Origin: Marchantia polymorpha subsp. ruderalis
Taxonomy: Eukaryota > Streptophyta > Marchantiopsida > Marchantiales > Marchantiaceae
NCBI GenBank assembly: GCA_037833965.1
Contig: AP031352.1
Location: 7,420,501 to 7,484,500 of the forward strand
Length of the DNA stretch: 64,000 bases
Direction of reading: 5' to 3'
Shown here: positions 25,573-36,205 of the stretch, piece by piece
How positions within the stretch are numbered: position 1 is the stretch's first letter
Layout: every line of letters begins with the position of its first letter
The notes under the pieces: generated by a model
Told to the model about the DNA's origin: nothing
Databases searched by the model: none
Seen by the model: the letters and a program-made list of their open reading frames with translations, nothing else
Position numbers and translations under genes: made by a program

Positions 25573-27999
25573 GCCGAAGGCACACGTGTCTCCCCCTTCT
25601 CTCTGTCGTCTTGCTTCTCACCTTGGGTTTCTGCCGGCGGCGCTTCCGCCGAAGGCGGTTGAGCCGAAGACGGCTCGCCCGAAGTCCCTTGGATCGAAGG
25701 CCCTTGAGCCGAAGGCGCCTTATCTGCCGGCTCCTTCCCACTTCTCCGCTGCGCCGAAGGCTCTTGCCCTGAATGCGAGTTAGGGAAACGGTGTTTGCTT
25801 GGAGCACCTATCCGCCGCCGGCACGTTCGTCGGTGCCGCGTGTTGTCTCTCCTGGCCCGAAGGCCGTCTTGCTTCTGCCGAAGGCGTCCGTGCCTTCGGC
25901 GCAGGGAGGTCCGCTGACCTCTCTGTTGTCCGCGCGCTCCTATCCTCCTCCGAGGATGGTGAGTCCTTCCCTTCTGCGGCACGCCCCGTCTCCGCGCTAC
26001 TTGCAGGCAACACAAGCCTACGTGCCTTCTGCTTAGGCCGACTGCAGAGCTCGTGCATAAGCCGCTTCCGTTTGAGAGCAGCCGAATCGCGGTGTTGGCC
26101 CTTCTTTGCTCCTCCTTCCCATCTTCGCTTCCGCGGCACTCGTGCTACGAGTGATTCTCCTTCAGCTCTCGGTTGGGTTGGTGGCGTGGAGGCAAGAGTC
26201 TCTTCTTCGTCGGTGTCAACCTCGATGTCCTTCACGTACCGCCTCGGATTGCTGCGTGACAACAATGGAAATTGCACTCGCTTGGTCGCGGTCAGACAAC
26301 CCATCGACCGATAGAAATTGATCAAGAAGGGGGAGAGATGATTAATTGATCCACCCTTCTTCGCAAGCGCATGCTGCCTCGTTATCTTCCATAGGATGCG
26401 AGCCCAATGAATTGGAGCTCCGGCTAACGCCAGCTCCACAAATGTCACCTGCCAAGAAGTGATGTAGGTGGTCCTGTGCGGCTGCAAGAGCTGGAGAAGT
26501 GCTACCGCGACATTTCTGCGGTAGCGATCCTTGTAGTCCCGGGTCGTGTACCCGTTCTTGCTGGACTTGCTGCTCTTAAAAAGGGCCGCGAAGGAAATCT
26601 CCTCCTCCTTCGTGACCTTGATGCTTTCACTATCGAATAGGAGATGTCCGTCCTCTCCCGCGCATCTTCCCAACACTTGTTCCCAGTCAGCGATGACCCA
26701 TCGCTCTACGTGCGGTCAAAATCCGCGCGTAGATTGGTCTCTTTCCTTCTGCCACTCAAGCACCATATTCTGGCACACGTAATTCCACCCCCACAGGAGG
26801 AAATCGAGCTTCACCGCAGTCAGCTCGTGCTGGAAAGCGCGTAGCCCAATCTTCGGTAGCTTCAGCGGAATCATCTGCAGCTGCGTCGCCTTCGACATCG
26901 GGTTCTTGAAATTCCCGGCTGCACTTAAGAAGCCCGTGACTTTCTTCCGCTAGCTCCTCGCTTCTAGTACGCGGACGACATCTCTCTGCGAACTCTCACT
27001 CTCAAGCAATTCCCACGGTCGTGCACTCCGCTCTCGCTCTGACTTGCAATTCTCTGCGCGTTGCCTTCTTCTCTGATTTCTCTCTGCCAATTCGTGTGCG
27101 AGCTCAGCTCTCGCGAGAAATCAAAATTGCAATTCCAAGAATGAGTTGCCCGCCTTCGGCTCAAAAGATTTCATCTTTGACACTTGGCGTGGGGATCGAC
27201 TCACTTGATTGCTGCGCCGGCTTGGAGGCGTAACGGCCCTCCTCTCGCACGCTCGGCTTCACGCTCCACCGTTGTGCGGGCTCACACGCTCAAAAATTGA
27301 ATTCAATTTCACCCGTCGTCCGTCGACGTAGCCTTGTTCGCGCAGCGCTGAAGTCGTATCGCCGAAGGCGCGGCGGCGGAGGCCTTTGCCTCTGGCCGAT
27401 TCTCGACTTGGTTCATTCCCGCACCGCCGAAGGCGTACAGCCGAAGGCGTACATCTTTCGCCGAAGGCGTTGACCCGCAGCGCCGAAGGCGAATCCTTGA
27501 AGACGTCCGTCGACTTAGGTGCATCGCCGAAGGCGTTGACCGTAGTCAACTAGTCTTGTCTTTTCTGTTGATCTCTCTTGTCCCCCCAAGGCACTTTTGC
27601 CGCAGGAGTTTCGTTTCGCCGAAGGCGCACGTGTTCGTACCGCCGAAGGCGTTCGGCCAAAGGCGGACCGTACGGAGTCGCTTGCCCCGAAGGCGTTGAT
27701 CTAATCTTGATGCGCTGGCGCCGAAGGCGCTCGTACGAAGGAGTTCACCGCCTAAGGCGTTGACTCTTGGGCCGAAGGCGGCTCGTCCGTCGACATAGTC
27801 CTTCCGCCGAAGGCGCTCCCTCTCAGTAACTTCCGACACTCGTAACTTATTGATCTCTCATCCATTTCCAGCATTCTTGAGCTCGTTAGAATGGACGCGT
27901 CAAGGTCTTTCCAACAAGACCCTAAGTAACTCAAGGTGTTACGAATTGAGAGAATTCTGAGGGATTTCCCTAGCGCCAAAGGCGTCTAGCGCCGAAGGC
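25573..27999. repeat. Dispersed array of GCC-GAA-GGC mini-hairpins
   Basis: The exact 9-mer GCCGAAGGC, usually extended to CGCCGAAGGCG, occurs about 17 times on the plus strand here. Positions include 25573, 25648, 25708, 25753, 25877, 27361, 27426, 27440, 27460, 27482, 27526, 27618, 27642, 27720, 27771, 27806 and 27991. One more lies at 25053, two are in the opposite orientation (25892, 27152), and several one-base variants exist. Each copy is a self-pairing stem with a GAA triloop. Spacing is irregular (14-60 bp in the dense 27.36-27.81 kb part). Where it crosses the minus-strand frame it yields repeated Pro-Ser-Ala-Glu/Gln words. Confidence 0.85.
25780..26676 (-). CDS. Putative plant-transposon-type protein region of the nested element (fossil)
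   Basis: A 298-codon open stretch. The first half is compact and domain-like, including FVELALAGAPIHWARILWKI and INHLSPFLINFYRSMGCLT. This resembles the 'putative plant transposon protein' domain common in plant elements; the resemblance is from memory and moderate. The second half is low-complexity, basic then Pro/Ser/Ala/Glu-rich, partly built from the mini-hairpin repeat. The host element is broken and I treat this as a relic rather than a host gene. Confidence 0.45.
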   Translation of the reverse strand: MLGRCAGEDGHLLFDSESIKVTKEEEISFAALFKSSKSSKNGYTTRDYKDRYRRNVAVALLQLLQPHRTTYITSWQVTFVELALAGAPIHWARILWKITRQHALAKKGGSINHLSPFLINFYRSMGCLTATKRVQFPLLSRSNPRRYVKDIEVDTDEEETLASTPPTQPRAEGESLVARVPRKRRWEGGAKKGQHRDSAALKRKRLMHELCSRPKQKARRLVLPASSAETGRAAEGKDSPSSEEDRSARTTERSADLPAPKARTPSAEARRPSGQERQHAAPTNVPAADRCSKQTPFP

Positions 28000-28241
28000 G
28001 AATTCTCCGGCTTGCGCCGAAGGAGATTCCCCTCAGAATCGGTTGTTCGGGCCAGGGCGCTTGTCCCGGACATTGTGCCCAACTCTTGGATTCTACGAGA
28101 TTCTACGAGACCCGCGATTCTCCATTTTCACTCTATTTAAATGTACCGATTACTATTTACAGTCGCTGCTGCGGTACTGTTTTCCAAAAATGTTTTAAAT
28201 TCCGCACAAAATCAAAAAGTGGGTTACCACATTATTCATTT

Positions 28242-29631
28242 CTAAATGTCATCTATCTTCTCACTTATTATTTGAATTCCTACGGCTATAACTCTATAAC
28301 CCAAGTAATCTAATCCTGATTTTCCAAATTCACATTTTGAAGCTTTGGCATACAATTGATTGTCTCTCAAAACTTGCAATATCTCTAGTAAATGACTTCT
28401 ATGATCACTCAAAGTTTTGTTATACATCAATATATCATCTAGAAAAACAATGACAAATTTATGTAGATAAGGGCAAAAAATATCGTTCATCAATCTCATG
28501 AATGAAGTGTATGCATTAGTGAGACCAAAAGTCATCACTAGAGACTCAAAGTGACCATACCTAGTGCGAAAAGTTGTTTTGTGAACATCTTCATATGCAA
28601 TTCAAATTTGATTGTAGCCGCTTCTCAAATCTAGCTTGGTGAAGTACTTTGCTCCTTGAAGTTGATCAAACAAATTATCCATACGACGTAATGAATATTT
28701 TTTTTCATTGTTTGCTGATTCAACCCCCGGTAGTGGATGCATAGTCTCATGGATCCATACTTCTTCTTCACAAAGAACACAAGAGCTTCATAAGATGAAA
28801 CACTTGGTTCAATGAATATCTTGCTCAACATCTCCTCCATTTGAGCTTTGCATTATTTCAATTCGTTTCGAGCTAAACTATATGGAGCTTTGCAAATTGG
28901 TGTACTTCCAGGTATCACCTCAATCTTGTGATCTACTTGCCTCTTTGATGATAATTCTGCAGGAAGATCATCTGGAAAAATATCTTCATAGTCCATAAAA
29001 ATGTTATTCAAGAACTTCGTGATGTAAAGTTTATCTGTGAACCCAATATCTTTTGTAAGTCCAAGGAAACATACATCATCTCTAGAATTGGATGTTTTGT
29101 CCATCACAAAGAGGGATACATTTCTATTCTGAGATCTAATTCTATCTCTATAGATCTTTTTGTAATCATTATTCTTCTCGAATCTACCTCTGGATTATAT
29201 TGCTCCATCCATGACATTCCAAAGATGATTTCATATTGAGCTAAACGAATTACTTTCCATTCAATATTCTCCGTGTATCTACCTATGGATAATTCTACAC
29301 TTCGTGATAATGATTTTATCACTTCAGTTTGCCCGTTTGGCAATTCAACTTCCTCACTCACGTCCTTCATCAACATCAAATCTAACTTCATAGCAACACT
29401 ACTTGATAGAAAATTTTGTGTTGCTCTAGGATCAATTAGAACTCTTACATTGTGTCTTTCCATCAAATCATTACTGACAATAAGTTGAGTTTCCTTCTTA
29501 CTCCTTCTATGAGCTCTCAACCATTGTCTTCTTCCAACCTCAACTTTTCTTCCCTTTGTAGAAACAGAAAGGTCGCAAGGCAAGTTTACTGGTGATCTTT
29601 GTTTTTCAAACTTCTTCCTCCACCTCTTCAT
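28242..29631 (-). pseudogene. Protease and reverse transcriptase regions of the gypsy-type element (fossil)
   Basis: In element sense, a retropepsin-like segment comes first: VRVLIDPRATQNF with downstream IIFGMSWMEQYNP, typical of gypsy proteases. Reverse-transcriptase segments follow: a stretch with [16 protein letters not shown], then MMTFGLTNAYTSFMRLMND, the catalytic-core-like VFLDDIL, and KASKCEFG with LDYLGYRV. The order and spacing are those of Ty3/gypsy pol. The region is broken. Confidence 0.85.
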
Positions 29632-29639
29632 ACTCTATA

Positions 29640-30780
29640 CTCTCCATGTTGTTGAAAGGTTGTCGTTGCATGGGCCGTTCTTCTTGTGGTGCCGGAAAAA
29701 TTCGGCAATACCTAGGCAATGTGATCCATTTGTTCACATGCATAGCATTGACGATTGTCACAAACTCCAGCTCTTCCTCCAACTATTCCGTTATTTACAT
29801 AACTTTCTTGCATATTTGAAACTCCCAGTCGTCGAATCTCACCTCCAAATCTTGGCAGTAGTCCTCTTGTAGATGCAAAACCTTCTCTACGTCAAAGATT
29901 TTCCAACTACGTTGGTGTTGGGCCAGATGGATCTTAAAAATTGCTTACTGGTTCACCGTCTGTGACATCAAAAGCACTCAAAATTCGTTGAGCAATTGCG
30001 ATTGCTTTATTCACCGTAGATGAAGTATTTACCATCACCTCCTTCAAATTCGATACTTCAATTCTTGTTTGAACATGTCCAAGTCTTATGCTTCACTCAT
30101 ATTCATGATAGATACTTGAAGATCACAAAATTTTTCAATGTACTAATGGATATCTCCTTTCTGTTTCAAATTCCACAACTTCATTCTTGCAGTTTTAAGA
30201 GAGTTCATTGTTTAAAAATTTTGCAGAAGTCTTTCCTACATTCCACTCCACAAAATGGAAACACCTCATTCTGAAAGCATTTTTTCCCATGTTGCATACA
30301 ATGTGATAGCATTATCTGTAAGACAAGATTTCATGAACATTCTTGCAATGTAATCAAAAACATGAAAATGGAATAAATGAATATTCATCCTCACTTTCAT
30401 ACCTCTAACATTCCCACTTCTCTACTCCCTTTCTAAACTTTTACCTTACAAGATTTTCCCATTCGAAGGAAAAAATTTGATTGATCTTCAATCTTTTGAA
30501 GACGTCTCTTATTTGCCTTGGCTCCATCAATTGGAGTTGGTTCTAGCTAAACTTAGGAAGCTTGAACTTTGAGGTTCAATTTCCATCTCTCCAACTTTTT
30601 CTCTCTCTACTTTCTCACTTTATCTTCCATGGCTTGCTGCTTGATTTGTCCATCTACTATCGCTTTTTTTAATTCTTTCATCTCCGCCATGATTGCATTG
30701 AGAACCTCACTCATATCGATTGATATCTCATGCTTTCTCACACTCACTCTAATACAAAGTGAGTATAATCACTATCTGAC
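29640..30780 (-). pseudogene. Gag-like region of the gypsy-type element (fossil)
   Basis: This lies between the 5' LTR side and the protease region and has the expected position and size for gag. A Cys/His-rich, zinc-knuckle-like stretch is suggested around 29700-29760 on the minus strand. Sequence conservation is low and the region is broken. Confidence 0.5.
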
Positions 30781-31320
30781 CTAAAAAAAAAGAGCCAAAA
30801 GATATAGGTGATTCTATCACAACTCTATAGTACTCTTCTCTATAATGCATCACAAGAAAATCTCTCCACAATCTTTTATGTCGATACTTGTTCTAATCTC
30901 CACATAAGTGTTGAATCTAATCGGAACGGGTGGTTCGCAATTCAAATCCATGAAACATTAAGTATATAATGTATATGGTATAATCCCAAATCTTTACATA
31001 AGTAACTATTGGAAGAATTAGTGTCACTCTCGACTCCATCACTCTAGTCATAAAATCTGCACCTCAAAAGCCACAAGGTACATCCACAAATGATGTTTCT
31101 CCATGCAACAAAGATGAATATCGAATAGGTTAAGAATTGGACAATGCGGTACTTGATTCCTGTCAAGCCGATCCATATCTGCAAAACCACAATTTCCACC
31201 TCTCTCCACAAGTAAATCAATGACCTTTTACCAACCTCTATATACTCTCAAAATTGCACTCCATCATCACTCATTTGTTATTCCATGAGGTTAATCCACA
31301 CTCAAAGAAAGAGCAAGGTT

Positions 31321-31332
31321 GCTCTGATACCA
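31321..31332 (-). other. Primer-binding site (initiator Met-tRNA) of the gypsy-type element
   Basis: On the minus strand, TGGTATCAGAGC follows the LTR end (...TGTTACA) after one base. It matches the complement of the 3' end of plant initiator methionine tRNA, the usual primer for plant gypsy and copia elements. Confidence 0.9.
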
Positions 31333-31333
31333 T

Positions 31334-31676
31334 TGTAACACTAGGGTTTTGAGATAAGTTCACTCGAAGATGTAAACATAAACTCTCAAAATGAGAGATA
31401 CCAACAATGATTCTACTCTCCTTCATATAGCTCTCACCAACAAGCAGAAGGAGATAAGATTTGATTCCTAAGATCATCCCACTCTTAGTGGATGTATGAT
31501 ATTGCAGATAACACTAACAAGTACACAGATTGCTGACGTGGTGCTCCTAACTAACACACTCAATCTCTACCTAACAAGCTCATGGATCGTTGACTTGACA
31601 CTATCAACTAACACACATATTCTCTACCTACCAAATGTGCAGATCGCTGACGTGACGACTATAACTAGTGCCTGCT
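31334..31676 (-). repeat. 5' LTR (partial) of the gypsy-type element
   Basis: On the plus strand it starts TGTAACACTAGGG and aligns with the 3' LTR over about 200-250 bp. It carries a TATA-like box at 31421-31430. Three diverged units follow at about 31515, 31572 and 31628 (period about 56-57 bp), each with AACAAG/CAAATG, a GATCGCTGACG-like core and ACTAACACAC-like words. The outer end is not matched, so it is called partial. Confidence 0.7.
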
Positions 31677-33318
31677 AAAATATCTATATCAATATTTAGA
31701 GTAATCTCTACTTTAGTTCTAACTAACTAAAGATGATTACGCTTGAAGATTATATTTTTGGCCTATAAGATCGGATGTTATATCTGTGAAATAAGAACTA
31801 GAAATAACTAGCAAATTAATCATAGTTAGCTTAGTTATGACTAAGTCTAGCTAGTGAGAACTAAGTTTATCAAAGTTTAACTATTTTTAGCTAAAGTGTC
31901 TATAGTTAGCGGAATTACTAAAAAAGTTATAGAAGATTTGAGTGAGTACTTCTATTTTTTCTAGTACAAAAATCTAAATTTTAAGGAAAAAAAAATTTGG
32001 ACTTCATGTTTAGTTTTGATTGGATTTACTAAATAAATAAGACTTCATTGGTTAGATTAAGTCTAATGTTGATTTACTCGCAAGTAAAGGTTATAAACCA
32101 GTTCTTAATATAAATAAAAGAACTGATTCAACATTGGAATTTAAACACACTGAAAAGTCTAAAAGACTAATTTCAGATGAAGTTTACAAAGGAAAAATAT
32201 TTAGTCACAATCCATTAACATTTGATAAATAAGTAAAGTTGAAAAGTCACAAATGGTATGTCATCATCTCAATTTAAAAATTAGTATACATCTAAAAGGT
32301 TTGGAAAGCCAAGGACATGTTGCCATGCACTAATAACTAGTAAAACTTCATATGATTTATCTTTATAAAAATAAATTAGATGAAAAATATCATTTTTTAT
32401 CATAATAAATATCAATTAATGTATATAGAGAGATAGAGAAGAATATTTTAAGCAAGTTTGAGGAGTTCATGGATGGAGATGTGTTTCACATATGAAAGAG
32501 TGACATTTTTCATCATCTTGGAGTGTGGATGTGTGTGAATTTGAGTGATGAATTTAAAAAATATGTGAAAGTGTGTTTGAGATATGACTATATATAACAA
32601 TCCTAGACTCTAGAATCATGATGAGCTAGCACAAAATTATCTGAGTTAAACATGAATGAAAGTCACCTTGTACGTTGTAGGTCAAAATTTCTAACAATGA
32701 AAAATCTATCAAATGCCTTGTAATGACATAATTAATGAATTCAAATTCAAGTGTTGAAAGAAGCAATAATGAACAGCAAAAGTAACAAATTATCTTCAAA
32801 ATTACATACTAAATCAATTCAAAAGTGATCTTGATGAAGTAAAAAAAAAAAACAATATGCAATAAGTTCTTTTGAGATTCAAAAATACTTCTACCATTAT
32901 TTTGTGTCATCTTTATTTCAATCTTTTCATATCTTAATATATTTATGTCATATAAGATTTAATATTTTGTAATCTTATAAACATTTGATTGGTCAAAGCT
33001 TATCTTAATATTTTAAAGATTGGATAAGCTTATCATTGTCATTAATATCCAATCATACTTAATATTAGTCATGCATTACATTTCAACATATTTAAAGATG
33101 ACACATGTTATCAAATTTTTCTTGTAATAATCATTTGACAACAAAACAATGAAAGATTTCATTGTGAAACGTAAAGATGATAGATTGCATAGTGATTATG
33201 AAATACAAAAAATTGATTTCTGATTTTGAAGCTCATTAAGAGTGAAAAAAATTTGGCAAGATTTGCATTCTTGGCTTGAAAATGAAATTACATATGTTTT
33301 GAATTTGGTGAGCAAATA
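31677..33318. other. AT-rich spacer between two gypsy-family copies
   Basis: AT-rich DNA without recognisable coding. The stretch 31680-31930 is rich in CTAACTA/TTAGTTA-type words, including the near-palindrome CTTAGTTATGACTAAG. A similar word recurs near 41276 in the opposite orientation, so an old small inverted-repeat element is possible. Confidence 0.4.
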
Positions 33319-33610
33319 TATAACACTAGCAGTTAAGATAAAAGTTCATTCATTCAAATATTAAACACAACTTTGAAGGTGAGAGATCTGCAAATTTTTT
33401 GTTGTACTCTACATATACAATCTTCATGTTGATCCGCTTAAGTCATTCCATATATCAAATTTGTTGTTTATAGATCTTCCTGAGTTTTTAAATAAACGAA
33501 TGATTTATGATTTATAACTTTGTTTATAACAAAGTTTTTTTTTCTAAATAATGTTTTAAGTGTTTTGTTTGTCAACAAATGGTTTTTTTTTCCCTTTTGT
33601 TGTGTTATAT
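33319..33610 (-). repeat. Decayed LTR of the second gypsy copy
   Basis: Plus-strand TATAACACTAGCAG then AAGTTCATTC and GTGAGAGAT parallels TGTAACACTAGGG, AAGTTCACTC and ATGAGAGAT of the first element's 5' LTR. The far end (TTTTGTTGTGTTATA) parallels TTTTGTCGAGTGACA. The match in between is weak. Confidence 0.5.
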
Positions 33611-34927
33611 TTTTTTCCAACTACCATCAACTTTTGAGAAAAAAAGATCAATTGAATATTATCCGTCTTCCCATTATTGTTGATATATGTATTTCATTTT
33701 TGTTGTAGTATGACCTTCACTATTGTATTCTCATTTTTTTGAGTATGTACTGAACTATTGTACTCTTTTCTTTTGTTGAATTATGCTCTCCACTATTGTA
33801 CTTGATTCATCAATAACTAACTTGATAAATCAATTATGATCATATCATATGAGATGAATAGATGAGTATAACAAGCATTTTTCAAGGCTTGAAAAGTTAG
33901 CAAATGATTATTTCTAGTTTTTATTTTGATTTGAAAGTCCTTAAGTTGATACTCATATGCGGTTTTTAAAATAACTTTCCGTTCTCATTCATCGTATAAA
34001 TTCCTTTTATTGTAACTATAGCTCAAACAATTTACTTGTGACTTGTCAAACTCACATTTTGAAGCTTTGACATATAATTCAGTTATTTGCAAACCTAAAA
34101 ACTTACTTATACATAATATCTACAATCATTTAAAATTTTGCTATATGCTAAAATATTATTTAGATAACAATTCCGGATTTTTCTAGGTAGGGAATAAAAT
34201 ATCATTCATCAATTTTCTGAATGGAACAAGTGCATTACTTACACCAAAATACATTATTAGATATTCAAAATGATCATACATGGTATAAAAAGCAATTTTG
34301 TGAATATTTTATCTTTAATTACAATTGTGTGAAGTACTTTGCTTGTTGAAGTTGGTAAAAAAAGTCACCCATAAGTGATCATGACTACTTTTTTTCACCG
34401 TTTGCTGATTGAATCCATGATAATCAATGCATAACCTTGTGAACCTCTCTTCTTTTCACATACAGCACTAGATCTTTGTAAGATGAAACATATGGTTGAA
34501 TATAATTTATGCTTCTATGGATGTTGCAATTTGTTTAAAGCAAAAAATTACGTATATGGATATTATAGACAATTCTACATTTTGTGATAATTTTCTATTG
34601 CTTTAGTTTGACCATTTGATCATTTCCATTCTTCATTTATATCCTTCGTCAACATCAATTTTTATTTCACTGTAAATTTTTGTGACAATATTTTATTTTC
34701 TTCCATATCAATCAAAATTTTCATCTTGTGTGCTTCTATCATGTCATCACTCGGTTGATTTTTTTTTCCTCTTTACATGTATTCTTAAATTTTTGTCTCT
34801 TTTTAACCTCACCTCTTCTTTGTTTTGTGAAATGAGTAATGCTTTGAAACAAGTTTATGAATTATCTTTGTACTCGAAACCTATTTCATCAGTTTTATTT
34901 TATTTTATTGTTCATGTTGTTGAAATT
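33319..34927 (-). mobile_element. Second, more decayed copy of the same gypsy family
   Basis: Sequence collinear with the 23.5-31.7 kb element in the same orientation. It has an LTR-like segment (33319-33610), then the purine-tract region, then blocks matching the RNase H/RT side (33780-34000 with 23960-24100; 34050-34270 with 28330-28540). Protease-side blocks follow (34560-34920 with 29270-29660). It is strongly AT-shifted, shortened and broken in many places, clearly older or more heavily mutated than the first copy. No gag or 5' LTR was recognised. Confidence 0.75.
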
Positions 34928-34953
34928 TGACTGCTGCATTAGTGCAGCAGTCA
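34928..34953. repeat. Perfect 11-bp inverted repeat at the end of the second gypsy copy
   Basis: TGACTGCTGCA, a TTAG spacer, then TGCAGCAGTCA. It sits exactly where sequence similarity to the gypsy family stops and composition switches from AT-rich to mixed. Confidence 0.9.
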
Positions 34954-35983
34954 CACAATCGATATTGCTGGATATTGGTATAACTCTTTCAGCAGCGTTA
35001 GTCACTCTTTCATGAAGGAAGCCAGACTTTTGCATAGATCAGCCGATCTCCGACTTGTCGTCCATTTAATCCGGGATTGACAATTATCATCATCTCTAGA
35101 GATACTGATCGCTTTGTTCAACTGTACCATTTGTGAATCTCAATCAACCTGTAGTGTGGTTTTCTGTGCATGGTAAACTTTGAAGTCTATATTAGTGTTA
35201 GTCTTAGGCCAAAAACTCAATAAAAACAGTATTTCGAATTAGTGACTCGGTACATGTTTCTAAACTCAACCTGCGGCGACTTCTGAGCAGATCACATGAC
35301 TATTCCTCGACGATATTGTTTTGAGGATACGTGCATTCTAAACTTGGTGAGAAAACTTGAGCGAATGTATAGCGAAGTTTATATGCATCTGAGATAGACT
35401 GGAAAATCTTACATCACCATGAACTAAATCCATTTGTCCCAAGCTTTTAGATCCCCGAAGACAAACCAAAAAAAAAAAAAAACTTCATGCAAGCTGCAGA
35501 TACGCTTCTTGTGTCAAATGATCGTGCACGGTCAATACTTACATGCATGAATGCGCATGTCATGTCTCAGATGCACTGTAGAATATGATATCACCTATCC
35601 TCCAGCCACATTGCTTCTTTTGATCCTCAGTGAGATATATTAAAAACTCAGAAAGGTGGCAACAGCTTCGAAGTATGTACATTTCCTGGGGAGTCGAGTC
35701 ATTCTTCCTCAGAAATGGACAGACCAAATAAAATGTGGTCTTGAGCGAAGTAACTCTTAACAAAGTCAGAATTCATCGCAGACTCTGTTCAGTGCTAATT
35801 ATATTCTCTATTCCTCTCTGTCAGATCTCCTTATCTCATGAAGACCTACTTTGTATTTACAATACAGGGGAAAGAATAAGCACATGATAATTCCCCGTGG
35901 AACCTTTACTTTATCTGTCTTGTTCCTAGCCCAACAGCTGGATAGTTCAGACTGAAGGGCAGATATGGCAGCGGAATTACAAT

Positions 35984-36205
35984 GTGAATTTCGGATATCC
36001 AGCCTCGACTGATATCATTCTTTGCGTTGTTCCAAGAAATGAAGAATCGGTCCAAAAGTTGACGACGTTCAAAATTGTTTCAAGGATAGGACTTTTGTAT
36101 TCTTCATCTGATGAATTTCGAAGATTGCCGAGAATCTTCTACACAAATAAATTTGTCGAAAAGAGCGTGCGGTCGCGAATTTCTAAGTACCTACCCACAA
36201 GCTGA
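35984..36205 (+). CDS. Possible BTB/POZ-like exon (weak)
   Basis: An open stretch reading FGYPASTDIILCVVPRNEE, then LTTFKIVSRIGLLYSSS and DEFRRLPRIF, ending at a stop after 73 codons. The pattern (D-I-x-L-x-V, then F-K-I-x-S-R-x-x-L-L-x-S-S-x-x-F-R-R-L) resembles the beginning of BTB/POZ domains in lower-plant families, where a D-V-x-F-x-V strand precedes F-x-V-H-K-x-x-L-x-x-S-S-x-Y-F. The usual His is replaced by Ser. No start codon or neighbouring exons were identified, so it could be one exon of a gene, a pseudogene fragment or coincidence. Confidence 0.25.
   Translation: MNFGYPASTDIILCVVPRNEESVQKLTTFKIVSRIGLLYSSSDEFRRLPRIFYTNKFVEKSVRSRISKYLPTS

Larger units (their letters stand above)
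24219..28231 (-). mobile_element. Nested GC-rich element inserted in the gypsy pol region
   Basis: The insert is bounded by inverted termini: TGTAATAACCCA on the plus strand at the left, and TGTGGTAACCCA on the minus strand at the right, TG...CA ends as in LTR elements. Recognisable gypsy pol sequence resumes on both sides, which proves nesting. The content is much GC-richer than the host element. It holds a 298-codon reading frame (25780-26676, minus), about twenty GCC-GAA-GGC mini-hairpins, and a diverged ~430-bp tandem duplication. No paired LTRs and no reverse transcriptase were recognised, so it may be a non-autonomous LTR-type derivative. It is treated here as a fossil. Target-site duplication is unclear. 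Confidence 0.6.
23463..31676 (-). mobile_element. Old, broken Ty3/gypsy-type LTR retrotransposon with a nested insertion
   Basis: The element reads on the minus strand. It has LTR-like direct repeats at 31334-31676 (5') and 23463-23885 (3'). There is a primer-binding site for initiator Met-tRNA just inside the 5' LTR and a purine tract just inside the 3' LTR. Parts in order are a gag-like region (about 30780-29640), a retropepsin-like region, reverse transcriptase, and the beginning of RNase H. No integrase was recognised. A separate GC-rich element (24219-28231) sits inside the pol region. The element is a fossil with many breaks. The LTRs differ by roughly a tenth by eye, suggesting an age of some millions of years under ordinary plant rates. 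Confidence 0.85.

Noticed and set aside
25302-26314. Several plus-strand frames opposite the nested element's reading frame
   Set aside because: They are antisense to the more domain-like minus-strand frame and are kept open mainly by the GC-rich hairpin repeats.
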